Source: RYN-230 sp963844695 (GTDB taxonomy: Bacteria; Actinomycetota; Actinomycetes; Streptosporangiales; Streptosporangiaceae). Taken from it: a DNA stretch of 64,000 nucleotides. Location of the stretch: NCBI GenBank assembly GCA_963844695.1, contig CAWJPL010000016.1:310001-374000 (forward strand), written 5' to 3'. This document shows positions 15,477-23,600 of the stretch, in pieces. How positions within the stretch are numbered: the stretch's first letter is position 1; each line of letters starts with the position of its first letter. The notes under the pieces were generated by a model, which saw only the letters and a list, made by a program, of their open reading frames with translations, had not been told where the DNA came from and ran no database searches. Made by a program: the position numbers and the translations under genes.

Positions 15477-15917
15477 ATGGATGACCGCATCCGCGCATCT
15501 GACGCCGACCGGGAACGGGTGACCGCCCGGCTGCGCGACCATTACGCCGAGGGCCGGCTGACGTCCGAGGAGCTCGACGAGCGGACCTCGGCGGCCCTGA
15601 ACGCGAAGACGTTCGGGGATCTGCGCCGGGTCATGACGGACCTGCCGGACCCGGTCCTGGTGCCGCAGGGGGCACCCGGCCTGCGGCCGGCCGGGCCGTC
15701 GTGGATGGCCCGCCGTCGCGGGCCCCGGTTCCTCCCGGTGGCGATGGTCTTGCTGCTGGTCGCGTTGCTGGCGCCGGGGCCCGGCTGGGTGCTGTTCGCC
15801 TTCTTCAAGGTGTTCCTGCTGTTCTGGCTGGTGACGGGGTTGGCCGCGTTCGTGTTCGGCCGCCGGTTCCGGCGCCGCATGTCCGGCGGGCCAGGCGGCT
15901 ATTCGTCGGGGATGTAG
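15477..15917 (+). CDS. DUF1707 membrane protein
   Basis: 146 residues. The N-terminal 55 match DUF1707: IRASDADRERVTARLRDHYA, EGRLTSEELDERTSAALNAK and TFGDLRRVMTDLP, a helical hairpin common in actinobacterial membrane proteins. It is followed by two hydrophobic segments (FLPVAMVLLLVALLAPG and LFAFFKVFLLFWLVTGLAAF) and a basic tail. DUF1707 proteins have no defined biochemical function. It lies 40 bp after padR in the same direction, so it may be the regulator's partner gene. Its last 19 bases overlap the convergent ArsR-type gene. Confidence 0.85.
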   Translation: MDDRIRASDADRERVTARLRDHYAEGRLTSEELDERTSAALNAKTFGDLRRVMTDLPDPVLVPQGAPGLRPAGPSWMARRRGPRFLPVAMVLLLVALLAPGPGWVLFAFFKVFLLFWLVTGLAAFVFGRRFRRRMSGGPGGYSSGM

Positions 15918-16450
15918 AACATCCGCAGCTGCATGGGCCGGGCCCCGGGCGGCGCGTCCTGCGCGGAGTGCCCGTACTTGTGCAGCAGCGCGACGTACTC
16001 GTCGTGCAGGGCCTCCAGGTCCTCGGCGGTGTAGAAACCGCGGGCCCGGGAGGCCCGGGCCCACGGACCGTGCTGACGGACGTCCCGGATGAAACGGTTG
16101 ACCAGCTCGAGCTCGCCCGGGATCTGCTGGGCGCGCCATTCGTCCAGCGCCGCGCGTTCCCCGGCGCTGAGCGTGTCGTAGTCGGGCTCACGGTGGTCCA
16201 CGGGAAACGTGCGCCACCAGCGCTCCCGGCCGTTCGCCCGCTCCGGCACCTCCTCGATGACCCCGGCGTCGGCGAGGACCCGCAGGTGGTAGCTGGTGGT
16301 CCCGGTGTTCTCGCCCAGGGCCTCGGCGAGGGTGGTGGACGTCGCGGGCCCGTGCTCGTCGAGGTGACGCAGCATCTCGCGGCGCAGTGGATGCGACATG
16401 GCCTTCCACCGGTTGGCGTCGCCCACCACCCGCCGAGGAGTTATCGCCAT
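15899..16450 (-). CDS. ArsR-like helix-turn-helix regulator
   Basis: 183 residues. Residues 8-80 form an ArsR-type winged helix: NRWKAMSHPLRREMLRHLDE, ATSTTLAEALGENTGTTSYH, LRVLADAGVIEEVPERANGR. The C-terminal half (ELELVNRFIRDVRQHGPWAR, YTAEDLEALHDEYVALLHKY) is a helical domain of the kind that replaces metal-binding cysteines in antibiotic- or stress-linked relatives. No metal-binding CVC motif is present. It is divergent from the 4-TM protein at 16533. An 8-bp inverted repeat between them is the likely shared operator. Confidence 0.88.
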   Translation of the reverse strand: MAITPRRVVGDANRWKAMSHPLRREMLRHLDEHGPATSTTLAEALGENTGTTSYHLRVLADAGVIEEVPERANGRERWWRTFPVDHREPDYDTLSAGERAALDEWRAQQIPGELELVNRFIRDVRQHGPWARASRARGFYTAEDLEALHDEYVALLHKYGHSAQDAPPGARPMQLRMFYIPDE

Positions 16451-16468
16451 GCCCGGAAGCCTACCAGG

Positions 16469-16518
16469 GTTACAGAAATATCTCTGCAGAATTTTGTTTG
16501 CATAATTTTCTCTGTAAC
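16469..16518. promoter_or_regulatory. Shared operator/promoter of divergent ArsR-like and membrane genes
   Basis: GTTACAGA (16469-16476) and TCTGTAAC (16511-16518) are exact complements, 34 bases apart, around a strongly AT-rich core containing CATAAT (16501-16506), a plausible -10 for the plus-strand gene. The whole 80-bp interval is conspicuously AT-rich for this genome. A dimer binding both arms could control both directions. Confidence 0.55.
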
Positions 16519-16532
16519 TCTACGGTGAAGCC

Positions 16533-17021
16533 ATGCCGACCCACGCGACGCTCCACCGCAGCGAGCCAGTCATCCCGGTCCCCGGCCCGGCCCGCCGGCT
16601 CGCCCCGCCCTCCCCCGCTCCGTTCTCCCCGGCTCCGCTTTCTCCGGTCGGGCTGCGCCGGGCCCGGCTGGCCGCCCTGGCCGTCGGCGGCTTCCTGGTG
16701 CCCTGGTGCGTGGTGCTCGCCGCCACGCTGCCCCGCACCGCCCAGGCCCAGAACTGGTCGCTGGCCTGGACCGGCCTGGACGCCGCCGAGGCGGTCGCGG
16801 CGCTGGCCACCGCCGCGCTGCTGGCCCGGGGTGACTCCCGCGCCTGCCTGACCGCCGCGGCCGGTGGCACGCTGCTGATAGTGGACGCCTGGTTCGACGT
16901 GTGCACGTCGGCACCAGGCCTTGGGCGCACGCTGGCGGTCTCCGAGGCGGTCCTGGTCGAACTGCCCCTGGCCTGCGCCGCGGGCTGGCTCGCGGTCAGG
17001 CTCTTCCAGCGGCCGCGGTGA
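16533..17021 (+). CDS. Four-helix membrane protein under ArsR-like control
   Basis: 162 residues: a Pro-rich cytoplasmic leader (to about residue 40), then helices LAALAVGGFLVPWCVVLAA, LDAAEAVAALATAALLARG, LTAAAGGTLLIVDAWFDVCT and AVLVELPLACAAGWLAVRLF. The WFDVCTS motif after the third helix resembles a recurring but uncharacterised actinobacterial membrane family. It begins 82 bp from the divergent ArsR-like gene and probably is its target. Transport or signalling function unknown. Confidence 0.75.
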   Translation: MPTHATLHRSEPVIPVPGPARRLAPPSPAPFSPAPLSPVGLRRARLAALAVGGFLVPWCVVLAATLPRTAQAQNWSLAWTGLDAAEAVAALATAALLARGDSRACLTAAAGGTLLIVDAWFDVCTSAPGLGRTLAVSEAVLVELPLACAAGWLAVRLFQRPR

Positions 17022-17024
17022 CCG

Positions 17025-18449
17025 CTAGCGCAGCACCGGCGGGATGACCGCGCTGTGCCCGGTGGCGGCCTCGAAAGCGTGCGCTACCCGCAGCAGCGGC
17101 CAGTCCGCCCGGCGGCGGCCGACCAGCTGGAGCCCGACGGGCAGCCCGCCGGAGGTGAAGCCGGCCGGCACGGAGACGGCCGGGAGGCCGGTGGCCGAGA
17201 TCAGGTAGGCCGACGCCATCCAGTCCAGGTAGGTCCGCTGCGGTTCGCCGTCGATGTCGTGCACCCAGTCCAGGGTGACGTCGAACGGCACGACCTGGGT
17301 GACCGGGCAGGCGAGCACCTCCACCGACTCGAAGAACGTGCTGACCCGGGCGGCGAGCGCGGCGTGCAGCACCGTGGCGCGGCTCAGGTCGGCAACGCTC
17401 AGCTCCAGGCCGCGCTCGATGTTCCAGGTGACGTTGGGGCCCAGCTGGCCGGGGTGCCGCCGGAGCAGCGACCCGAAGGCGGTCGCGAACCGGAACGCCC
17501 GCCGGGTCCGGAACACCTCGTCGGCGCCGGAGAGGTCCGGGGATGCGTCGATCACCTCGCAGCCGAGGCCGGCCAGCACCTGCCGGGCCGGCGCGAGCAC
17601 GTCACGCACCGCGGGCTCGACCGGCAGGCCCAGGTCCGCGCTCCACGCGACCTTGACCCCCCGCAGGTCGCGGGCCAGCAGGCCGGCGATCTGATCCGGC
17701 GGGACGTGGGGCGCGGGCGCGTCCAGGGCCAGCGGCACCCGCGGGTCGGGGCCGGACAGCACGGACAGCAGTAGCGCGACGTCGGCGACCGTGCGGCCCA
17801 TGGGTCCCTCCACGCCGAGTACGTCCGCGACGTCGGTGACGGGCCAGGAGGGCACCCGGCCGGGTGAGGGACGAAGCCCGGTCACGTTGCAGAAGCTAGC
17901 CGGGTTCCGCAGCGAGCCGCCGAGGTCACTGCCGTCCGCGAGGCTGATCATCCGGGCCGCCAGCGCCGCCGCCGCACCCCCGCTGCTCCCGCCTGCGCTG
18001 CGACTCAGGTCGTAAGGGTTGCGGGTGGCGCCGAACACCGGGTTGACCGTGTGCGAGCCCGCCCCGAACTCCGGGGTGTTGGTCTTGCCCAGGCTGATGG
18101 CCCCGGCCTGGGACATCCGCTGCACCACCAGCGCGTCGCGGTCCGGCACGTGGTCCGCGAACAGGACGGAACCATAGGTGGTGCGCACGCCTGCCGTGTC
18201 GTGCAGGTCCTTGTGCGCCACCGGCAGGCCGTGCAGCGGGCCGGGCTCCGCCCCGCGGGCCAGCGCCTCGTCCGCGCGGGCCGCCTGGTCCAGCGCCGCG
18301 TCGAAGGTCCGGGTGACCACCGCGTTGACCGCGCCATCCACCTCCTCGATCCGCTGGACGCAGGCGGCGGTGACTTCGCGGGCGGACACCTCCCGGCGGC
18401 GGAGCATCCCCGCCAGAGTGACCGCTCCCGTCGCGCACAGATCCGTCAC
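17025..18449 (-). CDS. Amidase (amidase-signature family)
   Basis: 474 residues, typical for the family, which hydrolyses carboxamides through a Ser-cisSer-Lys triad. The lysine is K80 in GLPVAHKDLHDTAG, the cis-Ser lies in SAGGSSGG (residues 151-158), and the nucleophile is S179 in DGSDLGGSLRNPAS. GTG start at 18449 with GAGGAG upstream. The C-terminus (SATGLPAVSVPAGFTSGGLP, VGLQLVGRRRADWPLLRVAH) is standard. No gatB/gatC neighbours are present, so a catabolic or detoxifying amidase is more likely than the tRNA amidotransferase subunit GatA. Substrate unknown. Confidence 0.9.
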   Translation of the reverse strand: MTDLCATGAVTLAGMLRRREVSAREVTAACVQRIEEVDGAVNAVVTRTFDAALDQAARADEALARGAEPGPLHGLPVAHKDLHDTAGVRTTYGSVLFADHVPDRDALVVQRMSQAGAISLGKTNTPEFGAGSHTVNPVFGATRNPYDLSRSAGGSSGGAAAALAARMISLADGSDLGGSLRNPASFCNVTGLRPSPGRVPSWPVTDVADVLGVEGPMGRTVADVALLLSVLSGPDPRVPLALDAPAPHVPPDQIAGLLARDLRGVKVAWSADLGLPVEPAVRDVLAPARQVLAGLGCEVIDASPDLSGADEVFRTRRAFRFATAFGSLLRRHPGQLGPNVTWNIERGLELSVADLSRATVLHAALAARVSTFFESVEVLACPVTQVVPFDVTLDWVHDIDGEPQRTYLDWMASAYLISATGLPAVSVPAGFTSGGLPVGLQLVGRRRADWPLLRVAHAFEAATGHSAVIPPVLR

Positions 18450-18615
18450 CGGCTGCTCTCCTCGTTCCCTCGGCCCTCGGTCATCCTGGGTACCTACCAG
18501 TTTGACTGACGGCCGAGCGGGAGCTGGCCGGCATTTCGCCGGCTCGAAACGACTACCCTGGCGGAGTTTCCGGCCGTCCGGACAAGGGCCCGGCCGATCG
18601 ATGGAAGGTCAGGTC

Positions 18616-19149
18616 ATGGCGATATACCAGCACATCCGCCATCCGCGCATTGCCGCTCGGCGCGCGGAAAAACCGGTGAAGGTGGCTGATCTGCTGCCCC
18701 GGGGCAGCGCGATAAACCGGTTCAACACGAAAGTGGCACTGCTCATCACGACGGTCGTAGGCAGTATGTGGTGCGCTTATGCGTTCGCGTTGTTCGACCT
18801 GATCAGCCTGCCGGATGCGATCCGGGGCGGGCCGGCCACGCTCGTCTCCTGGGTAGCGCAGACCTTCCTGCAATTGGTCCTGCTGTCGGTCATCATGGTG
18901 GGCCAGAACGTGCAGGCGGCTGCGGCGGACAAACGCGCCGAGGCGACGTTCCACGACGCGAGCGCGACCCTGCACGAGGTGGCGCACATACAAGGGCACC
19001 TCGCCGCGCAGGACGTACTGCTCACCCGGATCTCCGCCAAGGTCGGGCTGGACCCGGTGCCAATCATCGACGCCGATTCCGGCGACGAAGTCACTGATGA
19101 CCCCCTCCCGCCCGACGACCAGGCAGGGGCTCAGAAGCCCGTCGAGTGA
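18616..19149 (+). CDS. Two-helix membrane protein, conserved in actinobacteria
   Basis: 177 residues from the ATG at 18616 (GGAAGG upstream; ATG at 18601 possible). A basic N-terminus (RHPRIAARRAEKPVKVADLL) precedes two membrane helices: FNTKVALLITTVVGSMWCAY running into AFALFDLI, and LVSWVAQTFLQLVLLSVIMV. Then comes a cytoplasmic helix, GQNVQAAAADKRAEATFHDA, with an ASATLHEVAHIQGHLAAQDV coiled-coil-like stretch and an acidic tail. The topology resembles small DUF1003-like membrane proteins, but I do not assign it to a named family. Its last 19 bases overlap the convergent esterase gene. Confidence 0.75.
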   Translation: MAIYQHIRHPRIAARRAEKPVKVADLLPRGSAINRFNTKVALLITTVVGSMWCAYAFALFDLISLPDAIRGGPATLVSWVAQTFLQLVLLSVIMVGQNVQAAAADKRAEATFHDASATLHEVAHIQGHLAAQDVLLTRISAKVGLDPVPIIDADSGDEVTDDPLPPDDQAGAQKPVE

Positions 19150-20129
19150 GGCGCGCCCGCGAATTCCAGGGCGGCGGGCCAGTGCCGCGCCCAGAAGGAG
19201 CTGTCGTGACACCCCGGCATGATTCCGCCCGGCACCGGACGATGGGTGAGGGCCGCAAGGCGGGACCGGACCAGCGTCACTTCGGGCTGGAACGGGTCGT
19301 CGGTCCCGCAGGCGATGAAGGTGGGCACGCGCCGCAGGGCGGGCAGGCCGGAGACGACGTCGTTCCGGGCGAAGTCGGCCGCGCTGTCGAAGGCCGCGGG
19401 GTTGGCGGCGCGTGCGTCGTCGTAGCTGGCGAAGACGGCCGGTGACAGGGCGGCGACGGCCGCGACCGCCGGGACGCCCGGCTCACCCCCGGCCGTGAGC
19501 TCCTCGGTGCCGTGCCGTTTGGTCCGGAACCGGAATGTGCTGGGCTGCTCGGCGCTGAACTGCTCGGCGATCAGCAGCGCGCCGTAGCCGCCCATCGACA
19601 GCCCGACGACGCCGATCCGCCCGGTGCGCATCCCGGCCGCCGCGGCCCGGGGCAGGACCTCGTGCACGATCATGCCGGCCGGGTCGTCCCCGTCGGCGCG
19701 CTGGTGCCAGTAGGTTTCCCCGCCGTCTACGCAGATGACCGCGAACCGGGTCACCCGCGCGCTGCTCATCGCCCGCGCGAGCACCGGGGCCAGGGTCGCC
19801 GGGCTGCCCCCCGACCCGTGCAGCGCGATGACCACGCCGAGCCCGGCGGGCGAGGGCGCCGCGGCCGGGGCCAGCGTCACCATCTGCACGTCGCGACGCC
19901 GGTAGGCGGAGTGGAACGACACCTGATGGCGGGACGGCAGCGGCCCGGCCAGGGGCACCGGCGCCAGTTCACAGGCGCCGGTCAGGCGGGCCAGCCGGTA
20001 GCGGCCGGGCAGCGTCCCGTCCTGCACGAGCTCGTACCCGCCGGCCCCGCAGGCCGCCACCGCCGCCAGCCCCAGGCCGCCCGCCAGGACGGCGCGGCGG
20101 GACGGACGCGTACCGGGTCGGCTGGGCAC
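19131..20129 (-). CDS. Exported alpha/beta-hydrolase (esterase), Tat signal
   Basis: 332 residues. The N-terminus RPSRRAVLAGGLGLAAVAAC is a Tat-type signal ending in a possible lipobox (VAAC), so the enzyme is probably a membrane-anchored extracellular lipoprotein. The hydrolase fold follows: oxyanion region VVIALHGSGGSPATL, nucleophile S178 in GLSMGG, an acidic residue in ACGTDDPFQPE, and catalytic His in PGCHDSSFWARHWP. This is the esterase-D / mycolyltransferase-like layout. Substrate unknown. It follows the glutamine amidotransferase in the same direction with a 4-bp gap. Confidence 0.85.
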   Translation of the reverse strand: MPSRPGTRPSRRAVLAGGLGLAAVAACGAGGYELVQDGTLPGRYRLARLTGACELAPVPLAGPLPSRHQVSFHSAYRRRDVQMVTLAPAAAPSPAGLGVVIALHGSGGSPATLAPVLARAMSSARVTRFAVICVDGGETYWHQRADGDDPAGMIVHEVLPRAAAAGMRTGRIGVVGLSMGGYGALLIAEQFSAEQPSTFRFRTKRHGTEELTAGGEPGVPAVAAVAALSPAVFASYDDARAANPAAFDSAADFARNDVVSGLPALRRVPTFIACGTDDPFQPEVTLVRSRLAALTHRPVPGGIMPGCHDSSFWARHWPAALEFAGAPHSTGF

Positions 20130-20133
20130 CGGG

Positions 20134-20883
20134 CTACGACGCGGCCGCGCCAGTGCGCGCGTAGGCGTCCACGAAACTTCGCAGGACGTCAGGCGCGTGG
20201 ACGACGTTGCTGCGGTGAGCCAGGGCCTTGAGCTCGTCCGCCTGCTCAGGCTGGAAGTACCCGGCGTGCTTGTACACGTCCATCCTGGCGCTCAGCCCGG
20301 CCGCGTCCAGTTCGGGATGGAACTGGGTGGCGTACACCCGGGAGCCGATCCGGAACGCCTGGACCGGGCAGCCGGGCGAGCTGGCCAGCAGGACGGCGTG
20401 CCGCGGGAGCCGGCTGATCGCCTCCTTGTGGCCGGTGAACGCGTCGAACGCGGCGGGCAGCCCGCGCAGCAGCGGGTCCTGCTGGCCCGCCGGGGTGAGC
20501 GTGACGGTGACCGGCCCGACCGGCTCGCCGTACCGGCGGTTGACCGTGGCTCCCTGGTGGCTGCCGAGCGCCCCGATGCCGTAACAGGCCCCGAGGAACG
20601 GGAAGTCGTCGCCGACCACCTGGTCGAGCACGGCGCGCAGGTCGGCCTCGACCCGCCGCTGGACGGCTGACTTCGACGTCTCCGGGTCGCTGGTGTTGAA
20701 CGGGCCGCCGCCCAGGAAGATCCCCGACCAGTCCTGCAGGTCGAGGGCGCCCAGCGCCCGCTGCTCCAGCCGGCGCCGCCTCAGGTCCCCTTCGCTGAGC
20801 CCGGTGAACCGGAGGAACAGGTCGTACTCGTCGTCCGCGGCGGCATCCTCGGGACGGGTGGCCAGCAGCAGGAAGGGCTTCAC
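20134..20883 (-). CDS. Class I glutamine amidotransferase
   Basis: 249 residues. Triad: C100 in FLGACYGIGAL, H189 and E191 in YATQFHPELD. The GIFLGGGPFNTSD oxyanion segment is also present. Such stand-alone domains hydrolyse glutamine or gamma-glutamyl compounds, or supply ammonia to a separate synthase; the sequence looks like the GuaA-type N-domain used in catabolic gamma-glutamyl hydrolases. GTG start at 20883. It probably forms a two-gene unit with the downstream esterase. Confidence 0.88.
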   Translation of the reverse strand: MKPFLLLATRPEDAAADDEYDLFLRFTGLSEGDLRRRRLEQRALGALDLQDWSGIFLGGGPFNTSDPETSKSAVQRRVEADLRAVLDQVVGDDFPFLGACYGIGALGSHQGATVNRRYGEPVGPVTVTLTPAGQQDPLLRGLPAAFDAFTGHKEAISRLPRHAVLLASSPGCPVQAFRIGSRVYATQFHPELDAAGLSARMDVYKHAGYFQPEQADELKALAHRSNVVHAPDVLRSFVDAYARTGAAAS

Positions 20884-20937
20884 AAGATCATGCTAATCGG
20901 CCGGGGGGGCGGTTCCGCCCGCTGCCGAGGGCACCGG

Positions 20938-22320
20938 TCAGGGGTGCGGCAGGCGGCCGGTCAGCTCGGCGGCCTCGGCCTGGATGCCGGCGGCCAGGTC
21001 GCCGACGTCGGCCAGCAGGGTCGGATCTGCGACCAGCCCGACGTTCAGGGTGCCGGCCAGGGAGACCACCGCGACGCGCAGGGCGTGGCGCTCGCCGATC
21101 TCGGCGAGTGAGTACAGTGCGCGGACCGGGACGCCGAGCACGCAGATGGGCCGGCGGGGACCGGGGACGTTGGAGACGTTCAGCGCGAAGGACCGGGGAT
21201 GGGCGAGGACGTGCTCGGCGAAGCGGCTGAGCCGCGGGCTGTGCGCCAGTTCGCGCATGAGCGCGTCAACGTGCTGGGCGTCGTGGCCCTGTTTGCGGGC
21301 CCGGGTGGTGCGGCGGATGGCCGCGAGGCGCTCGAGCGGGTCGGCTGAGCCGAGCGGCAGGTCGAGGCAGAAGAACGAGTCCCGGTTGCCGGGCTGGGCC
21401 GGGTCGCCACCGGACGGCGGCGTCCCGGGCGGCGGCTCCGGTGGCGGCAGGGCGTGCAAGCTCACCGGCACTTTCACCCGGACCGCGCCGAGATGGCCAT
21501 GATGCGCCTCGAGCCAGCGCCGCAGCCCGCCGGCCACCACGGTCAGCACCGCGTCGTTGACGGTCGCGCCGTCCGACGCGGCGGCCACGCGGTGCAGGTC
21601 CTCGAGCCCGGCCGTGGTGAAGGCGACCTCCCGCCGCGCGTCGATGTGCCCGTCGAACGGCGACCGCAGCCAGGGCTGCGGCACCTCCCGCGCGGCGGCC
21701 AGCAGCGTGGCCAGCCGGTGACGCGGCACCGGCCGGGCCGCCCGCGGCGCCCGTGATCGCGTGCGGGTGCTGCGCGGACCGGTGACCGGCGCCTCGTCCC
21801 ACAGGACGGCGCTGGCCATCCGCATCGCCGTCATGCCGTCCGCCAGGGCATGGTGGATACGCCAGATCAGCACGCTGCCGCCGCCAGGCCGCGGGGGGAT
21901 CACGTCGATCCGCCACAGCGGCCGTGAGCGGTCCAGATGCTGGGCGAAGATCCCCGCGACCGTGGCCCGCAGCCCGGCCTCGTCCCCCGCCCCGGACGCG
22001 GGCGCCGCCACGACGTGAGCGGCCATGTCCACCTGGTGGGCCGGCACCCACCAGGGAGCGCCGTCGATCTCACCGAGCCGCATCGACAGCATGGGGGCGC
22101 GAGGCAGGCGCCCGCTGATCGAAGCGCGCAGCGCCCCCGGATCAACCGCACCGTCCAGCACGATGACCTTGCAGGTGTGCCCGGCCACGGTCTCGTTCTC
22201 GAGCGCGAGGATGTTCAGATCCTCACCGGACAGCGGCCGGGCTCCCGTAGCCAGGCCAGCTTCATCCGGCCGTTCCCCCGTACCCAGCACCGCCGACGCA
22301 CCCCCTACGCCGAACCTCAC
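20938..22320 (-). CDS. WS/DGAT-like wax ester synthase / diacylglycerol acyltransferase
   Basis: About 460 residues from a GTG at 22320 (the frame is open further upstream, but that part does not look coding). The catalytic motif H-H-x-x-x-D-G appears as HHALADG. Other family features: GARPLSGEDLNILALENETV, VPAHQVDMAAHV, NDAVLTVVAGGLRRWL, and ALNVSNVPGPRRPICVLGVP near the C-terminus. These enzymes esterify acyl-CoA with diacylglycerol or fatty alcohols to make storage lipid at the membrane. The N-terminal segment is shorter than usual. It is divergent from the methyltransferase gene, with a palindromic promoter between them. Confidence 0.88.
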   Translation of the reverse strand: MRFGVGGASAVLGTGERPDEAGLATGARPLSGEDLNILALENETVAGHTCKVIVLDGAVDPGALRASISGRLPRAPMLSMRLGEIDGAPWWVPAHQVDMAAHVVAAPASGAGDEAGLRATVAGIFAQHLDRSRPLWRIDVIPPRPGGGSVLIWRIHHALADGMTAMRMASAVLWDEAPVTGPRSTRTRSRAPRAARPVPRHRLATLLAAAREVPQPWLRSPFDGHIDARREVAFTTAGLEDLHRVAAASDGATVNDAVLTVVAGGLRRWLEAHHGHLGAVRVKVPVSLHALPPPEPPPGTPPSGGDPAQPGNRDSFFCLDLPLGSADPLERLAAIRRTTRARKQGHDAQHVDALMRELAHSPRLSRFAEHVLAHPRSFALNVSNVPGPRRPICVLGVPVRALYSLAEIGERHALRVAVVSLAGTLNVGLVADPTLLADVGDLAAGIQAEAAELTGRLPHP

Positions 22321-22328
22321 GTTCCGCG

Positions 22329-22357
22329 TTGAACACACTAAGTACTTAGTACTATAC
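22329..22357 (+). promoter_or_regulatory. Promoter with embedded 14-bp palindrome
   Basis: TTGAAC (22329-22334) and CTATAC (22352-22357) are 17 bp apart, a good sigma-70-type promoter towards the methyltransferase. ACTAAGTACTTAGT (22337-22350), a perfect 14-bp palindrome, fills the spacer. A TetR- or MarR-type dimer bound there would block polymerase. The same site lies 17 bp upstream of the WS/DGAT start on the other strand. No cognate regulator is adjacent. Confidence 0.55.
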
Positions 22358-22489
22358 GTAACGCTACTTAAGGGCGGCGTTCCCGTCTCGGCCGCTCTGC
22401 TTGTCCTGTCTAGAGTGACCACGGGCCAGGCCGTGGGCCGGCCCGCGGCCGGGCGCCGGCCGCCGGCGGACGTCACGAGGAGCCCGGCT

Positions 22490-23263
22490 ATGCAGTTCGA
22501 TGAGGCCACGTCCCGCCGCGTCGAAGCGACCTACACCACGCCCGACGTGTCCAGCCAGCGCCAGGTCATCCGCGCCGCCCTCGGCCTGAAGCCCGGCGAG
22601 GACGTGCTCGACGTCGGATCGGGGCCGGGCTTCCTGGCCTGCGAGATGGGCGCCGAAGTCGGGCCCGCGGGATCGGTCACCGGCGTCGACCCGAGCCCGA
22701 GCATGCTCTCCATCGCCCGGGCCCGGCCGCGCGCGGGCGGCTCGGCCCCGGTCGAGTTCGGCGCCGGAGAGGCGACCGCGTTGCCGTGCGCCGCGGGCTC
22801 GTTCGACGCCGTCACCTCGACCCAGGTGTACGAGTACGTCGAGGACGTGCCGGCCGCCCTGGCTGAGGCCTGGCGGGTGCTGCGGCCCGGGGGCAGGCTG
22901 CTGGTGCTCGACACCGACTGGGACTCGATCGTCTGGCGGTCTGGCGACAACGACCGGATGCGCCGCGTACTCGCCGCCTGGGACCGGCACCTGGCCGACC
23001 CCTACCTGCCGAGGCGGCTCACCGGGCTGTTCGAGGAGGCCGGCTTCTCGGTCACCCACCGCTCGGCGATCCCGTTGCTGAACGCCGGGTACGACCCGGA
23101 CACCTACAGCGCCGGGCTGATCGGGTTCGTCGCCGCTTTCGTGCCGCGGCACAGCGACATGAGCGCCGAGGACATCGCCGCCTGGGCCGCCGATCTGGCC
23201 GGGCTGGGCCCCGGGTACTTTTTCAGCCTCAATCGCTACCTGTTCGTCGCGGTCAAGGACTAG
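22490..23263 (+). CDS. Class I SAM-dependent methyltransferase
   Basis: 257 residues; ATG at 22490 preceded by GAGGAG. SAM-binding motif I is VLDVGSGPGFLACEMG, motif II is GVDPSPSMLSIAR, motif III region is VLRPGGRLLVLDTDWDSIVW. The layout is of the UbiE/arsenite-methyltransferase kind (Methyltransf_11/31). The C-terminal half (FEEAGFSVTHRSAIPLLN, LGPGYFFSLNRYLFVAVKD) would contact the substrate, which may be a quinone, lipid or polyketide. Divergent from WS/DGAT. Confidence 0.9.
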   Translation: MQFDEATSRRVEATYTTPDVSSQRQVIRAALGLKPGEDVLDVGSGPGFLACEMGAEVGPAGSVTGVDPSPSMLSIARARPRAGGSAPVEFGAGEATALPCAAGSFDAVTSTQVYEYVEDVPAALAEAWRVLRPGGRLLVLDTDWDSIVWRSGDNDRMRRVLAAWDRHLADPYLPRRLTGLFEEAGFSVTHRSAIPLLNAGYDPDTYSAGLIGFVAAFVPRHSDMSAEDIAAWAADLAGLGPGYFFSLNRYLFVAVKD

Positions 23264-23377
23264 ACCGCGCTGCGCCGCCCTAGCATGAGCGGTGGTCGTC
23301 GGCTCCAGGCGCGCGGTGGCTGGCCGCATGGCACCTGGCCACGCTGGCCCCGGATCGCCCGAGAGAGGAGCTGACCG

Positions 23378-23566
23378 GTGAACTTCATGCTCATCATGAA
23401 GAACGAGAAGTCTGACCTGGTGGCTATCGGCCCGGTCTCCATCGAGTACCAGGCCGCGGTGCTCCGCGACGAACTGGAGGAGAGCTCGGACTGGACGTCC
23501 GTCGGGATCGCCCGGGTCCTCACCGAGCCGCAGGCCCGCGACCTCGCGACCGCCAGGCCCCGGTAG
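23378..23566 (+). CDS. Small hypothetical protein, 62 aa
   Basis: GTG start at 23378 with GAGAGGAG 7 bases upstream, a good site. The product begins MNFMLIMKNEKSDLVAIGPV and ends EPQARDLATARPR. It is acidic, probably a beta hairpin plus helix (YQAAVLRDELEESSDW), with no signal, membrane helix or cysteine. I do not recognise it. It stands alone between the methyltransferase and the convergent GNAT gene. Confidence 0.6.
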   Translation: MNFMLIMKNEKSDLVAIGPVSIEYQAAVLRDELEESSDWTSVGIARVLTEPQARDLATARPR

Positions 23567-23600
23567 CGCGCCCTCTGGGCGCCGCTGCCCGCGAGGGGAC

